In this document: one piece after another, positions 29,101 through 37,846 of the stretch
Position numbering within the stretch: the stretch's first letter is position 1
Layout: every line of letters starts with the position of its first letter
NCBI RefSeq assembly: GCF_041397485.1
Contig: NZ_JAWKWO010000002.1
Location: 372,001-436,000, forward strand
Source of the DNA: Zhengella sp020637775
GTDB taxonomy: Bacteria; Pseudomonadota; Alphaproteobacteria; Rhizobiales; Rhizobiaceae
Reading direction: 5' to 3'
Length of the DNA: 64,000 nt
Notes under the pieces: generated by a model
The model's input: the letters and a program-made list of their open reading frames with translations, nothing else
What the model was told of the DNA's origin: nothing
The model's database searches: none
Made by a program: the position numbers and the translations under genes

Positions 29101-29238
29101 GGTCAGCCATTCCTCTCGGTCGAAAGCGGCCAACAGCGACCGCCTGGAATCGAGATGGGAAGAGAAAAACGGCGATTCAAGCTCTGTAAAAAACGGAATC
29201 GTCAAAGCAATTGAAAATAAAAGTGAATATCGCCCTTT

Positions 29239-30021
29239 TCAGGTGCTGTTGCTTCGGCTGTGCTCGACCATGGTGGCGGCTGCGCGTGTCAGCAGGTCCA
29301 GATCTTGCAGCCGCGAAAGGCGGTGATCGCCGCCCCTGACGAGCGTCAGCGTCACGTCGTCGGCGGGCAGGTGTTCCACCAGTTTCAGGGCATGGGCATG
29401 GGGCACATCCGGGTCGTCGAGGCCCTGGATGATGTGGACCGGGCACCAGGTGTCGAGCGGGCCGGTCAGGACCCGGTTGACCTCGCCATCCTCGAACAGG
29501 GCGCGGGTGAAGACATAGGGCTCATCGTCATAGGCCGATGGCACGGTGAAGAAGCCGTCATGGTCCAGCGCGGCCTTGTGTTCGTCGGTCAGCCGCGGGG
29601 CATGCAGGTCGCTGGTGAAATCCGGTGCCGGGGCGATCAGAACAAGGCCGGCGATCCGCCCCTTTTCCCCGCGACGGGCCAGTTCCTGCACCATGCGCAG
29701 CGCGATCCATGCGCCCATGGAAGAGCCGAAGAGAATTTGCGGACCCTGTGAATGCGCCTCGAACACCGCCAGGGATTCGTTCAGCCAGCGCGAAATCGTG
29801 CCGTCGGTGAACGCCCCGCCGGACTCCCCGTGCCCGGAATAGTCGTGGCGCAGGAAGGCCAGCCCGCTCGCGCACGCGAAGGCGGCGAGCGCATCGGCCT
29901 TCGTGCCGCGCATGGTTGACCTGAAGCCGCCGAGCCAGACAAGCCCCGGTGCCGCGCCGGGGATGCGCCGAAAGGCGATGGAATTGCCATCGACGATGAT
30001 CCGGCCGTCCTGTTCCGTCAT
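29239..30021 (-). CDS. Alpha/beta hydrolase (ABHD10-like)
   Basis: A 260-residue alpha/beta hydrolase. Nucleophile elbow GSSMG (about 105-109), acid Asp in IIQGLDDPDVP and catalytic His in RGGDHRLSR near the C-terminus; the oxyanion region is WLGGFRSTMRG. The pattern, without lid insertions, resembles ABHD10-type acyl-protein or acyl-glucuronide esterases; the substrate here is unknown. Start at 30021 (MTEQDG) with AAGG 8-9 bases upstream; a GTG at 30030 is an alternative. Divergent from infC. Confidence 0.87.
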   Translation of the reverse strand: MTEQDGRIIVDGNSIAFRRIPGAAPGLVWLGGFRSTMRGTKADALAAFACASGLAFLRHDYSGHGESGGAFTDGTISRWLNESLAVFEAHSQGPQILFGSSMGAWIALRMVQELARRGEKGRIAGLVLIAPAPDFTSDLHAPRLTDEHKAALDHDGFFTVPSAYDDEPYVFTRALFEDGEVNRVLTGPLDTWCPVHIIQGLDDPDVPHAHALKLVEHLPADDVTLTLVRGGDHRLSRLQDLDLLTRAAATMVEHSRSNST

Positions 30022-30192
30022 GATCTGCACCTTTTTCCCGGTTTCCTGCCTGTTTGCAACGCAGCAGGTGATTCATGCAACAATCTGTGCTATTGACTTT
30101 GCAGCGCGGCTGGAAAAAGTGCCGCACGAATGCCGGGAACAAGCGGCCCGGCAGCGAATTACATTGGCGAAACAGTTGAGGAGACCACGACC

Positions 30193-30729
30193 ATTCGCAG
30201 ACCGTTCAGAGCGCCGCCTCCTGTCAAGGAAGGCCCGCGCGCCAACCAGGAAATCCGTGTCCCCCGTGTCCAGCTCATCGGTGAGGACGGAAGCAATCTC
30301 GGGGATGTTTCGATTCAGGAGGCGCTCTCGCGCGCCGAGGATGCCGGGCTCGACCTTGTCGAGATCTCGCCGAACGCCTCTCCGCCCGTATGCAAGATCC
30401 TCGATCTCGGCAAGCTGAAATACGAGAAGCAGAAGAAGGCCGCCGAGGCGCGCAAGAAGCAGAAGACCATCGAGATCAAGGAGATCAAGATGCGTCCCAA
30501 CATCGACACCCACGACTACGAGGTGAAGATGAAGGCCGTGCGGCGCTTTTTCGAGGACGGCGACAAGGTCAAGGTCACGCTGCGCTTCCGCGGCCGCGAG
30601 ATGGCGCACCAGGAACTGGGCATGCAGCTTCTGAACAAGGTGCGCGCCGAGGTCGAGGAAATCGCCAAGGTCGAGGCCGAGCCGAAGCTGGAAGGCCGCC
30701 AGATGATGATGGTCCTGGCGCCGCGCTGA
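30193..30729 (+). CDS. infC: Translation initiation factor IF-3, ATT start
   Basis: A 178-residue IF-3. N-terminal domain with NQEIRVPRVQLIGEDG, a Lys-rich linker (KKAAEARKKQK), and a C-terminal domain with IKMRPNIDTHDYEVKMK and RFRGREMAHQELGMQLL. It prevents 50S joining and checks the start codon. Translation most likely starts at ATT (30193; I/M-R-R-P-F), nine bases after GAGGAG (30178-30183). This matches the family N-terminus and length; E. coli infC uses AUU so that IF-3 represses its own synthesis. The ATG at 30130 would add 21 unrelated residues and has no ribosome site. Confidence 0.93.
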   Translation: MRRPFRAPPPVKEGPRANQEIRVPRVQLIGEDGSNLGDVSIQEALSRAEDAGLDLVEISPNASPPVCKILDLGKLKYEKQKKAAEARKKQKTIEIKEIKMRPNIDTHDYEVKMKAVRRFFEDGDKVKVTLRFRGREMAHQELGMQLLNKVRAEVEEIAKVEAEPKLEGRQMMMVLAPR

Positions 30730-30757
30730 GCGCGCGCACTGGTTCTTCGGGTTTGAG

Positions 30758-30788
30758 CCGGCGCCCCTACGGACGCCGGTTCTGTTTT
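30758..30788 (+). terminator. Probable infC terminator
   Basis: CCGGCG (30758-30763) pairs with CGCCGG (30774-30779), with possible extra pairs inside, followed by TTCTGTTTTT. The stem is short, so read-through to rpmI may occur. Confidence 0.55.
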
Positions 30789-30843
30789 TGGCGCCGGGCT
30801 GTTTTGCGGGCAGCGAAAGCCACCCGATTCGGCGCTGCGGGGC

Positions 30844-30872
30844 TTGCACATTGCCGGTCCATCCTGTAATGA
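30844..30872 (+). promoter_or_regulatory. Promoter of rpmI-rplT
   Basis: -35 TTGCAC (30844-30849), 17-bp spacer, -10 TAATGA (30867-30872). Transcription from here leaves a leader of about 118 bases before rpmI. It contains GC-rich hairpins and a T-run near 30920; the leader could hold a ribosomal-protein autoregulation site. Confidence 0.6.
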
Positions 30873-30997
30873 CGCGCCGTTCGAAGCCGCCCGGCAGGGC
30901 ATGCCGTGGCGGTTTTCATGCTGTTTTTCCGCTCTGGTCTGCGGAAAGACGAAAAAAGAGCGGCTCTTCGGGGCCGGCAAAAGGAGAGTAGAGCAAA

Positions 30998-31207
30998 ATG
31001 CCCAAGATGAAGACCAAATCGGCCGCCAAGAAGCGGTTCAAGATCACCGGCACCGGCAAGGTGAAAGTGGCAGCCGCCGGCAAGCGCCACGGCATGATCA
31101 AGCGTTCCAACAAGTTCATCCGCGATGCACGCGGCATGATGGTCCTTCCCGAGGCGGACGCCAGGAAGGTCATCAAGAACTACCTGCCCAATGGCGGCGG
31201 CCTCTGA
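30998..31207 (+). CDS. rpmI: 50S ribosomal protein bL35
   Basis: A 69-residue basic protein with the L35 signature MPKMKTKSAAKKRFKITGTG and the middle RHGMIKRSNKFIRDARG. AAAGGAGAG lies just upstream. rplT follows after 47 bp. In many bacteria this pair is repressed by L20 binding to the leader mRNA. Confidence 0.97.
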   Translation: MPKMKTKSAAKKRFKITGTGKVKVAAAGKRHGMIKRSNKFIRDARGMMVLPEADARKVIKNYLPNGGGL

Positions 31208-31254
31208 GCCCCGGCCCCGGCAAACGCTTCAGCTGATATTCAGGAGATCATGAC

Positions 31255-31656
31255 ATGGCACGTGTAAAACGCGGCGTTACCGCCCACGCCAAGCACAAGA
31301 AGGTTATGAAGGCCGCCAAGGGCTTTTATGGCCGTCGCAAGAATACCATCCGCATCGCCAAGCAGGCCGTCGAGAAATCGATGCAGTATGCGACGCGCGA
31401 CCGGAAGGCCCGCAAGCGCAATTTCCGTGCGCTGTGGATCCAGCGCATCAACGCCGCCGTCCGCGAGCATGGCCTGACCTACGGCCGCTTCATCGACGGT
31501 CTGAACAAGGCCGGCATCGAGGTTGACCGCAAGGTTCTCTCCGACCTCGCCATCCACGAGCCGCAGGCATTCGCCGCGCTGGTGGGCCAGGCGAAGTCCG
31601 CCCTTGAATATCTCAAGGACAAGACCCCGAACGAGTTTGAGAGCGCGGTTTCCTGA
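31255..31656 (+). CDS. rplT: 50S ribosomal protein bL20
   Basis: A 133-residue protein, slightly longer than the usual 118 because of a C-terminal extension after GQAKSALEYLK, common in rhizobia. The basic N-terminal arm (MARVKRGVTAHAKHKKVMKAAKG) enters 23S rRNA; the globular part holds LWIQRINAAVREHGLTYG. Needed early in 50S assembly. A strong terminator follows. Confidence 0.97.
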   Translation: MARVKRGVTAHAKHKKVMKAAKGFYGRRKNTIRIAKQAVEKSMQYATRDRKARKRNFRALWIQRINAAVREHGLTYGRFIDGLNKAGIEVDRKVLSDLAIHEPQAFAALVGQAKSALEYLKDKTPNEFESAVS

Positions 31657-31692
31657 CCAGCGCTTTCCCAAGCTTGACATCGTGAATTTGGG

Positions 31693-31728
31693 AAACCCGC
31701 GCTGGCTGGGCTGGCGCGGGTTTTTCTT
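31693..31728 (+). terminator. Terminator between rplT and pheS
   Basis: Perfect 9-bp stem AACCCGCGC (31694-31702) with GCGCGGGTT (31714-31722), 11-base loop, then TTTTTCTT. It may end the rpmI-rplT transcript or act as an attenuator in front of pheST; no Phe-rich leader peptide was found. Confidence 0.8.
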
Positions 31729-31792
31729 GTTCAAACCGCAGCAAACAGGCGCTACAAGCGCCGCCGGACAACGGATACATGGGCGACCAGCA

Positions 31793-32878
31793 ATGAGCGA
31801 CCTCGACACGCTTGAAACCTCCATCATGGCCGACATTGCCGCGGCTTCCGACGAGCAGGCCATCGAGGCCGTGCGCGTCGGGGCGATCGGCAAGAAGGGC
31901 TCGGTATCGGAACTGCTCAAGACGCTGGGCAGGATGACGCCGTACGAGCGCAAGGAAATGGGACCGAGGATCAACGGCCTGCGCGACCGGGTCGCCGAGG
32001 CGCTGGCCTCCCGCCGGCAGGAACTGCGTGACGCGGCCATCGACGCGCGCCTGGCGCGCGAGACGGTGGATGTCACCCTTCCTGTCCATGGCGCACCGGT
32101 GGAGCGTGGCCGCATCCATCCCATTTCGCAGGTCATCGACGAGATCGCCGCCATTTTCGGCGATCTGGGCTTTTCCATCGCCGAAGGGCCGGACATCGAG
32201 ACCGACTATTACAATTTCACGGCACTGAACTTTCCCGAAGGCCACCCGGCCCGCGAGATGCACGACACCTTCTTCTTCCAGCCGGGCGCCGACGGCGAGC
32301 GGAAGCTGCTGCGCACCCACACCTCGCCGGTCCAGATCCGAACGATGGAAACCCAGAAGCCGCCGATCCGCATCGTCATCCCCGGCAAGACCTATCGCTG
32401 CGATTCCGATGCCACCCATTCGCCCATGTTCCACCAGCTCGAAGGCCTCGTCATCGACAGGACCGCAAACGTGGCCAACATGAAGTGGGTGCTTGAGGAG
32501 TTCTGCAAGGCCTTCTTCGAAGTGCCCAGCTTGAACATGCGCTTCCGCCCGTCCTTCTTCCCGTTCACCGAACCGAGCCTGGAGGTTGATATCCAGTGCG
32601 ACCGCTCGCGTCCCGGCGAGGTGCTGTTCGGCCAGGGCTCCGACTGGATGGAGATTCTCGGCTGCGGCATGGTCCATCCCAACGTGCTGCGCATGGGCGG
32701 CCTCGATCCCGACGAATACCAGGGCTTTGCCTGGGGCATGGGGATCGACCGCATCGCCATGCTGAAATACGGCATGCCGGATCTGCGCGCCTTTTTCGAC
32801 GCCGATGTGCGCTGGCTCAACCATTACGGCTTCCGCCCGCTCGACATGCCGACCCTGTTCGGCGGCCTGAGCGCATAA
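31793..32878 (+). CDS. pheS: Phenylalanine-tRNA ligase alpha subunit
   Basis: A 361-residue class-II synthetase subunit. An N-terminal coiled coil (about 1-90) that binds tRNA; motif 2 around PVQIRTMETQ and GKTYRCDSDATHSPMFHQLEG; motif 3 GMGIDRIAMLKYG. Charges tRNA-Phe as the alpha2-beta2 enzyme with PheT. Start at 31793 (MSDLDTLETS). pheT follows after 14 bp. Confidence 0.97.
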   Translation: MSDLDTLETSIMADIAAASDEQAIEAVRVGAIGKKGSVSELLKTLGRMTPYERKEMGPRINGLRDRVAEALASRRQELRDAAIDARLARETVDVTLPVHGAPVERGRIHPISQVIDEIAAIFGDLGFSIAEGPDIETDYYNFTALNFPEGHPAREMHDTFFFQPGADGERKLLRTHTSPVQIRTMETQKPPIRIVIPGKTYRCDSDATHSPMFHQLEGLVIDRTANVANMKWVLEEFCKAFFEVPSLNMRFRPSFFPFTEPSLEVDIQCDRSRPGEVLFGQGSDWMEILGCGMVHPNVLRMGGLDPDEYQGFAWGMGIDRIAMLKYGMPDLRAFFDADVRWLNHYGFRPLDMPTLFGGLSA

Positions 32879-32892
32879 GGAGGAACGGGATC

Positions 32893-35310
32893 ATGAAATT
32901 CACACTGTCCTGGCTCAAGGACCACCTTGAAACCGAAGCCACACTCGACGAGATCGTCGAAAGGCTCACCATGATTGGCCTCGAGGTCGAGAGCGTCGAT
33001 GACAAGGCGGCCTTCAGGCCCTTCGTGATCGCCCGTGTCCTCACCGCCGAGCGCCATCCCGATGCCGACAAGCTTCAGGTGCTTTCCGTCGATGGCGGAC
33101 CGGACGTGAATGGCGGCAAGCCGCTCCAGGTCGTCTGTGGCGCGCCCAATGCCCGCGCCGGGCTCGTCGGTGCGCTGGCCCTGCCAGGCACCTATGTGCC
33201 GGGCATCGACGTGACACTTGGCGTCGGCAAGATCCGCGGCGTCGAATCCCACGGCATGATGTGTTCGGAACGCGAGCTGGAACTGTCCGACGAGCACTCG
33301 GGCATCATCGACCTGCCGGAGGATGCGCCGGTCGGCACCTCGTTCGCCGCCTATGCAGGCCTTGACGATCCGGTCATCGAGATCGGCCTGACGCCCAACC
33401 GCCCGGATTGCACCGGCGTGCACGGCATCGCCCGCGATCTCGCCGCCGCTGGCCTCGGCCGCCTGAAGGCGGCGGCGATCATGCCTGTCGCAGGCCAGGG
33501 AGAATGCCCGGTCAAGGTGACGATCGAGGCACCGGACCTGTGCCCCGGCTTCGCCTTGCGCATGGTCAGGGGCGTGAAGAACGGGCCGTCGCCGAAATGG
33601 ATGCAGCAGCGCCTCATGGCCATCGGCCTGCGGCCGATCAACGCGCTGGTCGACATCACCAACTACGTCACCTTCGACCGCGGACGCCCGCTGCACGTGT
33701 TCGATGCCGCCAAGGTGAAGGGCAACCTGGTCGTGCGCCGCGCCCGCGATGGCGAAACCGTGCTGGCGCTGGACGAACGCACGTACAAGCTGGGCCCGGA
33801 CAATTGCATCATCGCCGATGACAACGGCGTCGAATCCATCGCCGGCGTGATGGGTGGCGAACATTCCGGCTGCGACGAAAGCACCACCGACGTGCTGATC
33901 GAATCGGCGCTCTGGGAACCGATGAACATCGCCCGCACCGGCCGCGACCTCGGCATCATCACCGATGCCCGCTACCGGTTCGAGCGTGGTGTCGACCCTG
34001 AATTCATGGTGCCGGGCGCCGAACTGGCCACCCATCTGGTCATGGACCTGTGCGGCGGCACGCCAAGCGAACTGGTCGTCGAGGGTTACAGGGCGCCCGA
34101 GCGCAAGACCGTCACCTTCCCGGTTTCCGAAGTGAAGCGCCTGACGGGCATTGCCGTGGACGCAACCGAGGCGCTCGGCATCCTCGAACGTTTGGGTTTC
34201 GAGCCGAACGGGACCGCCGAGGTTGTGGATGTGGCCGTGCCGACCTGGCGCCCCGATGTGGACGGCAAGGCGGATCTCGTCGAGGAGGTCATGCGCATCC
34301 ATGGTGTCAACAACATCGTTCCGGTGCCGCTGGAGGGCGAGGAATCGGTTGCCGGCCGCATCCTGACCCCGTTGCAGTTGCGCACCCGCTCCGCCCGCCG
34401 GGCGCTGGCCGCCCGTGGCATGATGGAGGCCGTCAACTGGTCCTTCATTCCGGCTGAACATGCCGCCTTGTTCGGCGGTGGCGGCGAGGCGCTGAAGCTG
34501 GCAAACCCGATTGCCGCCGACATGTCGGACATGCGCCCCTCGCTGCTGCCGGGCCTGCTGACTGCGGCGCAGCGCAATGCCCAGCGCGGTTTTGCCGATG
34601 TGGCCCTGTTTGAAGTGTCGGGCCTCTACCAGGGCGATACGCCCGAAGGCCAGCGCCGTGCCGCCTCGGGCGTGCGCCGCGGCACCGCGCACATGAGCCA
34701 TGAGGGCCGCCATTGGTCCGGCAATGCCGCGCCGGTCGGCTGGGCCGATGCCAAGGCCGATGCGTTGGCCGCGCTCGAGGCCGCCGGTGCGCCTGTCGCC
34801 AACCTCCAGATCGCCCGCGGCGCGCCGGACTGGTTCCACCCCGGCCGCTCCGGTGTCATCCGCCTCGGCCCGAAAATGGTCTTCGGCTGGTTCGGCGAAT
34901 TCCACCCCAGGGTGCTGGAAGCCCTCGACGTCTCCGGTCCGGTCTGCGGCTTCGAGGTCTTCCTCGACACGATTCCCGAACCCAAGGCCAAGGCCACCCG
35001 TACCAAGCCGCGCCTCGACCTTTCGAGCTTCCAGGCGGTCACCCGCGACTTCGCCTTCGTGGTTGACAGGACAGTTGCGGCCGGTGACATCACCCGCGCC
35101 GCGGCGGCCGCCGACAAGAAACTGATCGCCGGCGTGACCGTCTTCGACCTGTTCGAGGGTGCCTCCATCGGCGAGGACAGGAAGTCGGTGGCCATTGCCG
35201 TCACCATCCAGCCGACCGACAAGACCCTGACCGACGAGGATTTCGAGAAGCTTTCGGCGGCCATCGTCGCCAATGTCGCCAAGCAGACCGGTGGCGTCCT
35301 GCGCCGCTGA
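32893..35310 (+). CDS. pheT: Phenylalanine-tRNA ligase beta subunit
   Basis: An 805-residue subunit of normal length: N-terminal MKFTLSWLKDHL, tRNA-binding OB domain (about 40-150), B3/B4 editing region (about 210-400) that hydrolyses Tyr-tRNA-Phe, B5 domain, catalytic-like core and C-terminal ferredoxin-like anticodon-binding domain (FQAVTRDFAFVVDRTV to end). AAGGAGGAA lies 8 bases upstream of the ATG. A strong terminator follows. Confidence 0.97.
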   Translation: MKFTLSWLKDHLETEATLDEIVERLTMIGLEVESVDDKAAFRPFVIARVLTAERHPDADKLQVLSVDGGPDVNGGKPLQVVCGAPNARAGLVGALALPGTYVPGIDVTLGVGKIRGVESHGMMCSERELELSDEHSGIIDLPEDAPVGTSFAAYAGLDDPVIEIGLTPNRPDCTGVHGIARDLAAAGLGRLKAAAIMPVAGQGECPVKVTIEAPDLCPGFALRMVRGVKNGPSPKWMQQRLMAIGLRPINALVDITNYVTFDRGRPLHVFDAAKVKGNLVVRRARDGETVLALDERTYKLGPDNCIIADDNGVESIAGVMGGEHSGCDESTTDVLIESALWEPMNIARTGRDLGIITDARYRFERGVDPEFMVPGAELATHLVMDLCGGTPSELVVEGYRAPERKTVTFPVSEVKRLTGIAVDATEALGILERLGFEPNGTAEVVDVAVPTWRPDVDGKADLVEEVMRIHGVNNIVPVPLEGEESVAGRILTPLQLRTRSARRALAARGMMEAVNWSFIPAEHAALFGGGGEALKLANPIAADMSDMRPSLLPGLLTAAQRNAQRGFADVALFEVSGLYQGDTPEGQRRAASGVRRGTAHMSHEGRHWSGNAAPVGWADAKADALAALEAAGAPVANLQIARGAPDWFHPGRSGVIRLGPKMVFGWFGEFHPRVLEALDVSGPVCGFEVFLDTIPEPKAKATRTKPRLDLSSFQAVTRDFAFVVDRTVAAGDITRAAAAADKKLIAGVTVFDLFEGASIGEDRKSVAIAVTIQPTDKTLTDEDFEKLSAAIVANVAKQTGGVLRR

Positions 35311-35334
35311 TTCCTGTGCAGGAACGGATCGGGG

Positions 35335-35362
35335 AAGGGCGGTCGGAATGGCCGCCCTTTTT
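35335..35362 (+). terminator. Rho-independent terminator of pheST
   Basis: Stem AAGGGCGG (35335-35342) with CCGCCCTT (35352-35359), 9-base loop, T-run TTTTT. It lies 25 bp after the pheT stop codon. Confidence 0.87.
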
Positions 35363-35562
35363 GCTTTCCCTAGGGGAAAGACGCGCCACCGCCGGCGGGA
35401 AACCACCAGAAAAGCGGCGCAAAACATGAAAACGGAACTTTGATACCCCTGTTCAAGCATTATGATTGGTGCTCTAACAGTTGACCCGGGCAACTTGTTT
35501 CGCCGGGAGCCGAGTGGGGTTTGATGGCCTAATGTCCAATTGCCAGCCGGTACGGATCGTTT

Positions 35563-35580
35563 ACATACTGCAGAGTATGT
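35563..35580. promoter_or_regulatory. Palindromic operator candidate ACATAC-N6-GTATGT upstream of phaZ
   Basis: Inverted repeat with arms ACATAC (35563-35568) and GTATGT (35575-35580), identical in arms and spacing to the palindrome at 17727-17744. Here the arms extend to 7 bp (ACATACT, AGTATGT). It sits 70 bp upstream of the phaZ start in a 287-bp gap that otherwise shows only a CTTTCCC-TAG-GGGAAAG type palindrome at about 35365. Confidence 0.55.
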
Positions 35581-35649
35581 TCAGCTTTGATGCGGCGTGC
35601 GCGGGTCCGGCCGGCGGATCTCATATTCATGAAGGGATACGCACTTTTC

Positions 35650-36909
35650 ATGTTCTACCATCTCTATGAAATGAACCACGCTGCCTTGCAGCCGTTCCGT
35701 GCCGTGGCGGATGCCGCCAAGCTTTTCTACTCCAATCCGTTGAATCCGTTGTCGCATTCCTCCTTCGGCCGGTCGATGGCCGCCTCGGCGGAACTGTTCG
35801 AACGCATGACGCGGCGTTATTCCAAGCCGCCTTTCGGCCTGCCGGAAACGGTTGTGGACGGCCAGGCGGTCCGGGTGACCGAGGAAGTCGTCTGGTCGAA
35901 ACCTTTCTGCGACCTGCTGCATTTCAAGCGCGATCTGCCCAAGGGGCGCAAGGAGGATTCCAAGCTTCTCATCGTCGCGCCCATGTCCGGCCACTATGCC
36001 ACGCTGCTGCGCGGCACGGTGGAAGCCATGATGCAGCACAACGACGTCTATATCACCGACTGGGCCGACGCGCGCATGGTGCCGCTGTCGGACGGCCGTT
36101 TCGATCTCGACGATTACATCGACTATGTCATCGAGATGCTGCATTACCTGGGCGAGGGCACGCATGTCATGGCGGTCTGCCAGCCCTCCGTCCCCGTCTT
36201 TGCCGCCGTATCGGTGATGGAGAAGCGCGGCGATCCGTTCGCGCCGGCCTCCATGATCCTGATGGGCGGTCCGATCGACACCACCCGTTCACCCACGGCG
36301 GTCAACGACCTGGCGCAGGAAAAGGGCATCCAGTGGTTCCGGGACAATGCGGTCATGACCGTGCCGTGGCCCCATCCCGGCTTCGGCCGCGACGTCTATC
36401 CCGGATTCCTGCAGCTTTCCGGCTTCATGAGCATGAACCTCGATCGCCACATCATCGCGCACAAGGATTTCTTCCTGCACCTCGTGAAGGATGACGGCGA
36501 CAGCGCCGAGAAGCACCGTGATTTCTATGACGAATATCTTGCCGTCATGGACCTGACCGCGGAATTCTACCTCCAGACCGTGGAGACCGTGTTCATCGAG
36601 CACGCCATTCCCACCGGCACCATGCTGCACCGAGGGGAGGCCGTGGACCCGAAAGCCATTCGCAAGGTGGCGCTGATGACGGTCGAGGGCGAGAACGACG
36701 ACATCACCGGCGGCGGCCAGACCGAAGCGGCCCATGCGCTGACACCCAACATTCCGGATGATCGCCGCCTGCACTACACGCAACCGAAGGTGGGCCACTA
36801 CGGCGTGTTCAATGGGTCCCGTTTCCGCAAGGAAATCGTGCCGCGAATCACCGCCTTCATGGCGCGCGCGGAGGCTCCCGCGACGCCGAAGACCCGCAAA
36901 TCCGCCTGA
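35650..36909 (+). CDS. phaZ: Intracellular poly(3-hydroxybutyrate) depolymerase
   Basis: A 419-residue PhaZ of the intracellular granule-bound type. The N-terminal MFYHLYEMNHAALQPFR and SNPLNPL are family hallmarks; the nucleophile is Cys177 in MAVCQPSVP (Cys instead of Ser, as in this family); the end has LHYTQPKVGHYGVFNGSRFR with the catalytic His. Hydrolyses stored PHB to hydroxybutyrate oligomers. Start at 35650; the ATG at 35629 is possible. Monocistronic between two terminators. Confidence 0.94.
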   Translation: MFYHLYEMNHAALQPFRAVADAAKLFYSNPLNPLSHSSFGRSMAASAELFERMTRRYSKPPFGLPETVVDGQAVRVTEEVVWSKPFCDLLHFKRDLPKGRKEDSKLLIVAPMSGHYATLLRGTVEAMMQHNDVYITDWADARMVPLSDGRFDLDDYIDYVIEMLHYLGEGTHVMAVCQPSVPVFAAVSVMEKRGDPFAPASMILMGGPIDTTRSPTAVNDLAQEKGIQWFRDNAVMTVPWPHPGFGRDVYPGFLQLSGFMSMNLDRHIIAHKDFFLHLVKDDGDSAEKHRDFYDEYLAVMDLTAEFYLQTVETVFIEHAIPTGTMLHRGEAVDPKAIRKVALMTVEGENDDITGGGQTEAAHALTPNIPDDRRLHYTQPKVGHYGVFNGSRFRKEIVPRITAFMARAEAPATPKTRKSA

Positions 36910-36937
36910 TCGCGCACGTATTGCGAGTCGCGACTGT

Positions 36938-36966
36938 GGCCATCCCGCAATGGGATGGCCTTTTTT
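36938..36966 (+). terminator. Rho-independent terminator of phaZ
   Basis: Perfect 9-bp stem GGCCATCCC (36938-36946) with GGGATGGCC (36952-36960), 5-base loop, then six T. It begins 29 bp after the stop codon. Confidence 0.92.
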
Positions 36967-37033
36967 CGTGTCCGTGAACGACCGCTGTTTACCATATCCC
37001 CCAGCCGCAATTGACTCCGCCACGCTGCGCCCG

Positions 37034-37048
37034 TTAACAATTTGTTAA
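37034..37048. promoter_or_regulatory. CtrA-type box TTAA-N7-TTAA
   Basis: TTAACAATTTGTTAA fits the TTAA-N7-TTAA binding motif of the alphaproteobacterial cell-cycle regulator CtrA and is itself near-palindromic. It lies 35 bp upstream of the transglutaminase-like gene in a GC-rich background. An isolated match of this length can arise by chance. Confidence 0.45.
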
Positions 37049-37082
37049 GAGTTCGGACGGGCAGACACGGGGTGGGCGCTTC

Positions 37083-37691
37083 ATGACGGTACGGATCTCC
37101 GCACAGGCGGCGCTTGCCATGGCGGCCTGCCTGCTTTTGAGCACGGGCGGTGCGGGCAATGCCGCCGGCGCCAACATGATCACGGGCGGGCTGACCTCAC
37201 AGCCCATAGGGCATTACGAGTTCTGCCGCGCCTATCCCTCCGAATGCTCCATCCGCAGCGCCGATGCCGGCCCGTCGCGCCTGACGACGCGACTCTGGAA
37301 ACGCATCAACACCGTCAATGCTTCGGTCAACCGCGCGGTTGAGCCGATGAATGACTTCGACATCTACGGCAAGGACGAGGTCTGGACCTATCCCGGCGCC
37401 ATGGGCGACTGCGAGGATTACGTCCTGGAAAAGCGCCGGGAACTGGCCCGCGCCGGCATTCCGCTTTCCAATCTCCTGATCACCGTCGTGCGCAAGCCGG
37501 ACGGCGAGGGACATGCCGTGCTCACCGTGCGCACGGACAGGGGCGACTACATCCTCGACAACCTGTCGGATCACGTTCGTCTCTGGAGCGAGACCGGCTA
37601 TCGTTTCCTCAAGCGCCAGTCGAGCACCGATACCGGGCGCTGGGTCTCGCTGCGCACCGGCGACAGTTCCGCCGTCGCCTCCGTTCGCTGA
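37083..37691 (+). CDS. Transglutaminase-like cysteine protease (BTLCP family)
   Basis: A 202-residue periplasmic protein. Signal peptide about 1-28. The bacterial transglutaminase-like cysteine proteinase domain (DUF920) carries Cys110 in MGDCEDYVLEKR, His144 in EGHAVLTV and the Asp in YILDNLSD, the expected triad. Relatives such as LapG process surface adhesins, but here neither LapD nor an adhesin is adjacent, so the target is unknown. A CtrA-like box lies upstream. Confidence 0.9.
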   Translation: MTVRISAQAALAMAACLLLSTGGAGNAAGANMITGGLTSQPIGHYEFCRAYPSECSIRSADAGPSRLTTRLWKRINTVNASVNRAVEPMNDFDIYGKDEVWTYPGAMGDCEDYVLEKRRELARAGIPLSNLLITVVRKPDGEGHAVLTVRTDRGDYILDNLSDHVRLWSETGYRFLKRQSSTDTGRWVSLRTGDSSAVASVR

Positions 37692-37846
37692 TACCTCTCT
37701 TCGGTCGAAACGAAGAATCGGCTCGCTTGCCTTGCATGCTTCGTTGCGTCTGCCTGTGGGCAGGCAGTGGACAAGCTGTGGAAGGCTCTCGCGAACAGTG
37801 GGGACCGTTTGTGGACAGCTCAGCGGCCTCCTGCAAGGCGGGCCGG

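Noticed and set aside
31657..31792. Leader peptide for pheST attenuation
   Set aside because: A terminator is present but no short frame rich in Phe codons precedes it.
32824..35493. 889-codon open frame antisense to pheT and pheS end
   Set aside because: Same GC-bias effect; composition rich in Ala, Gly, Arg and His without domains.
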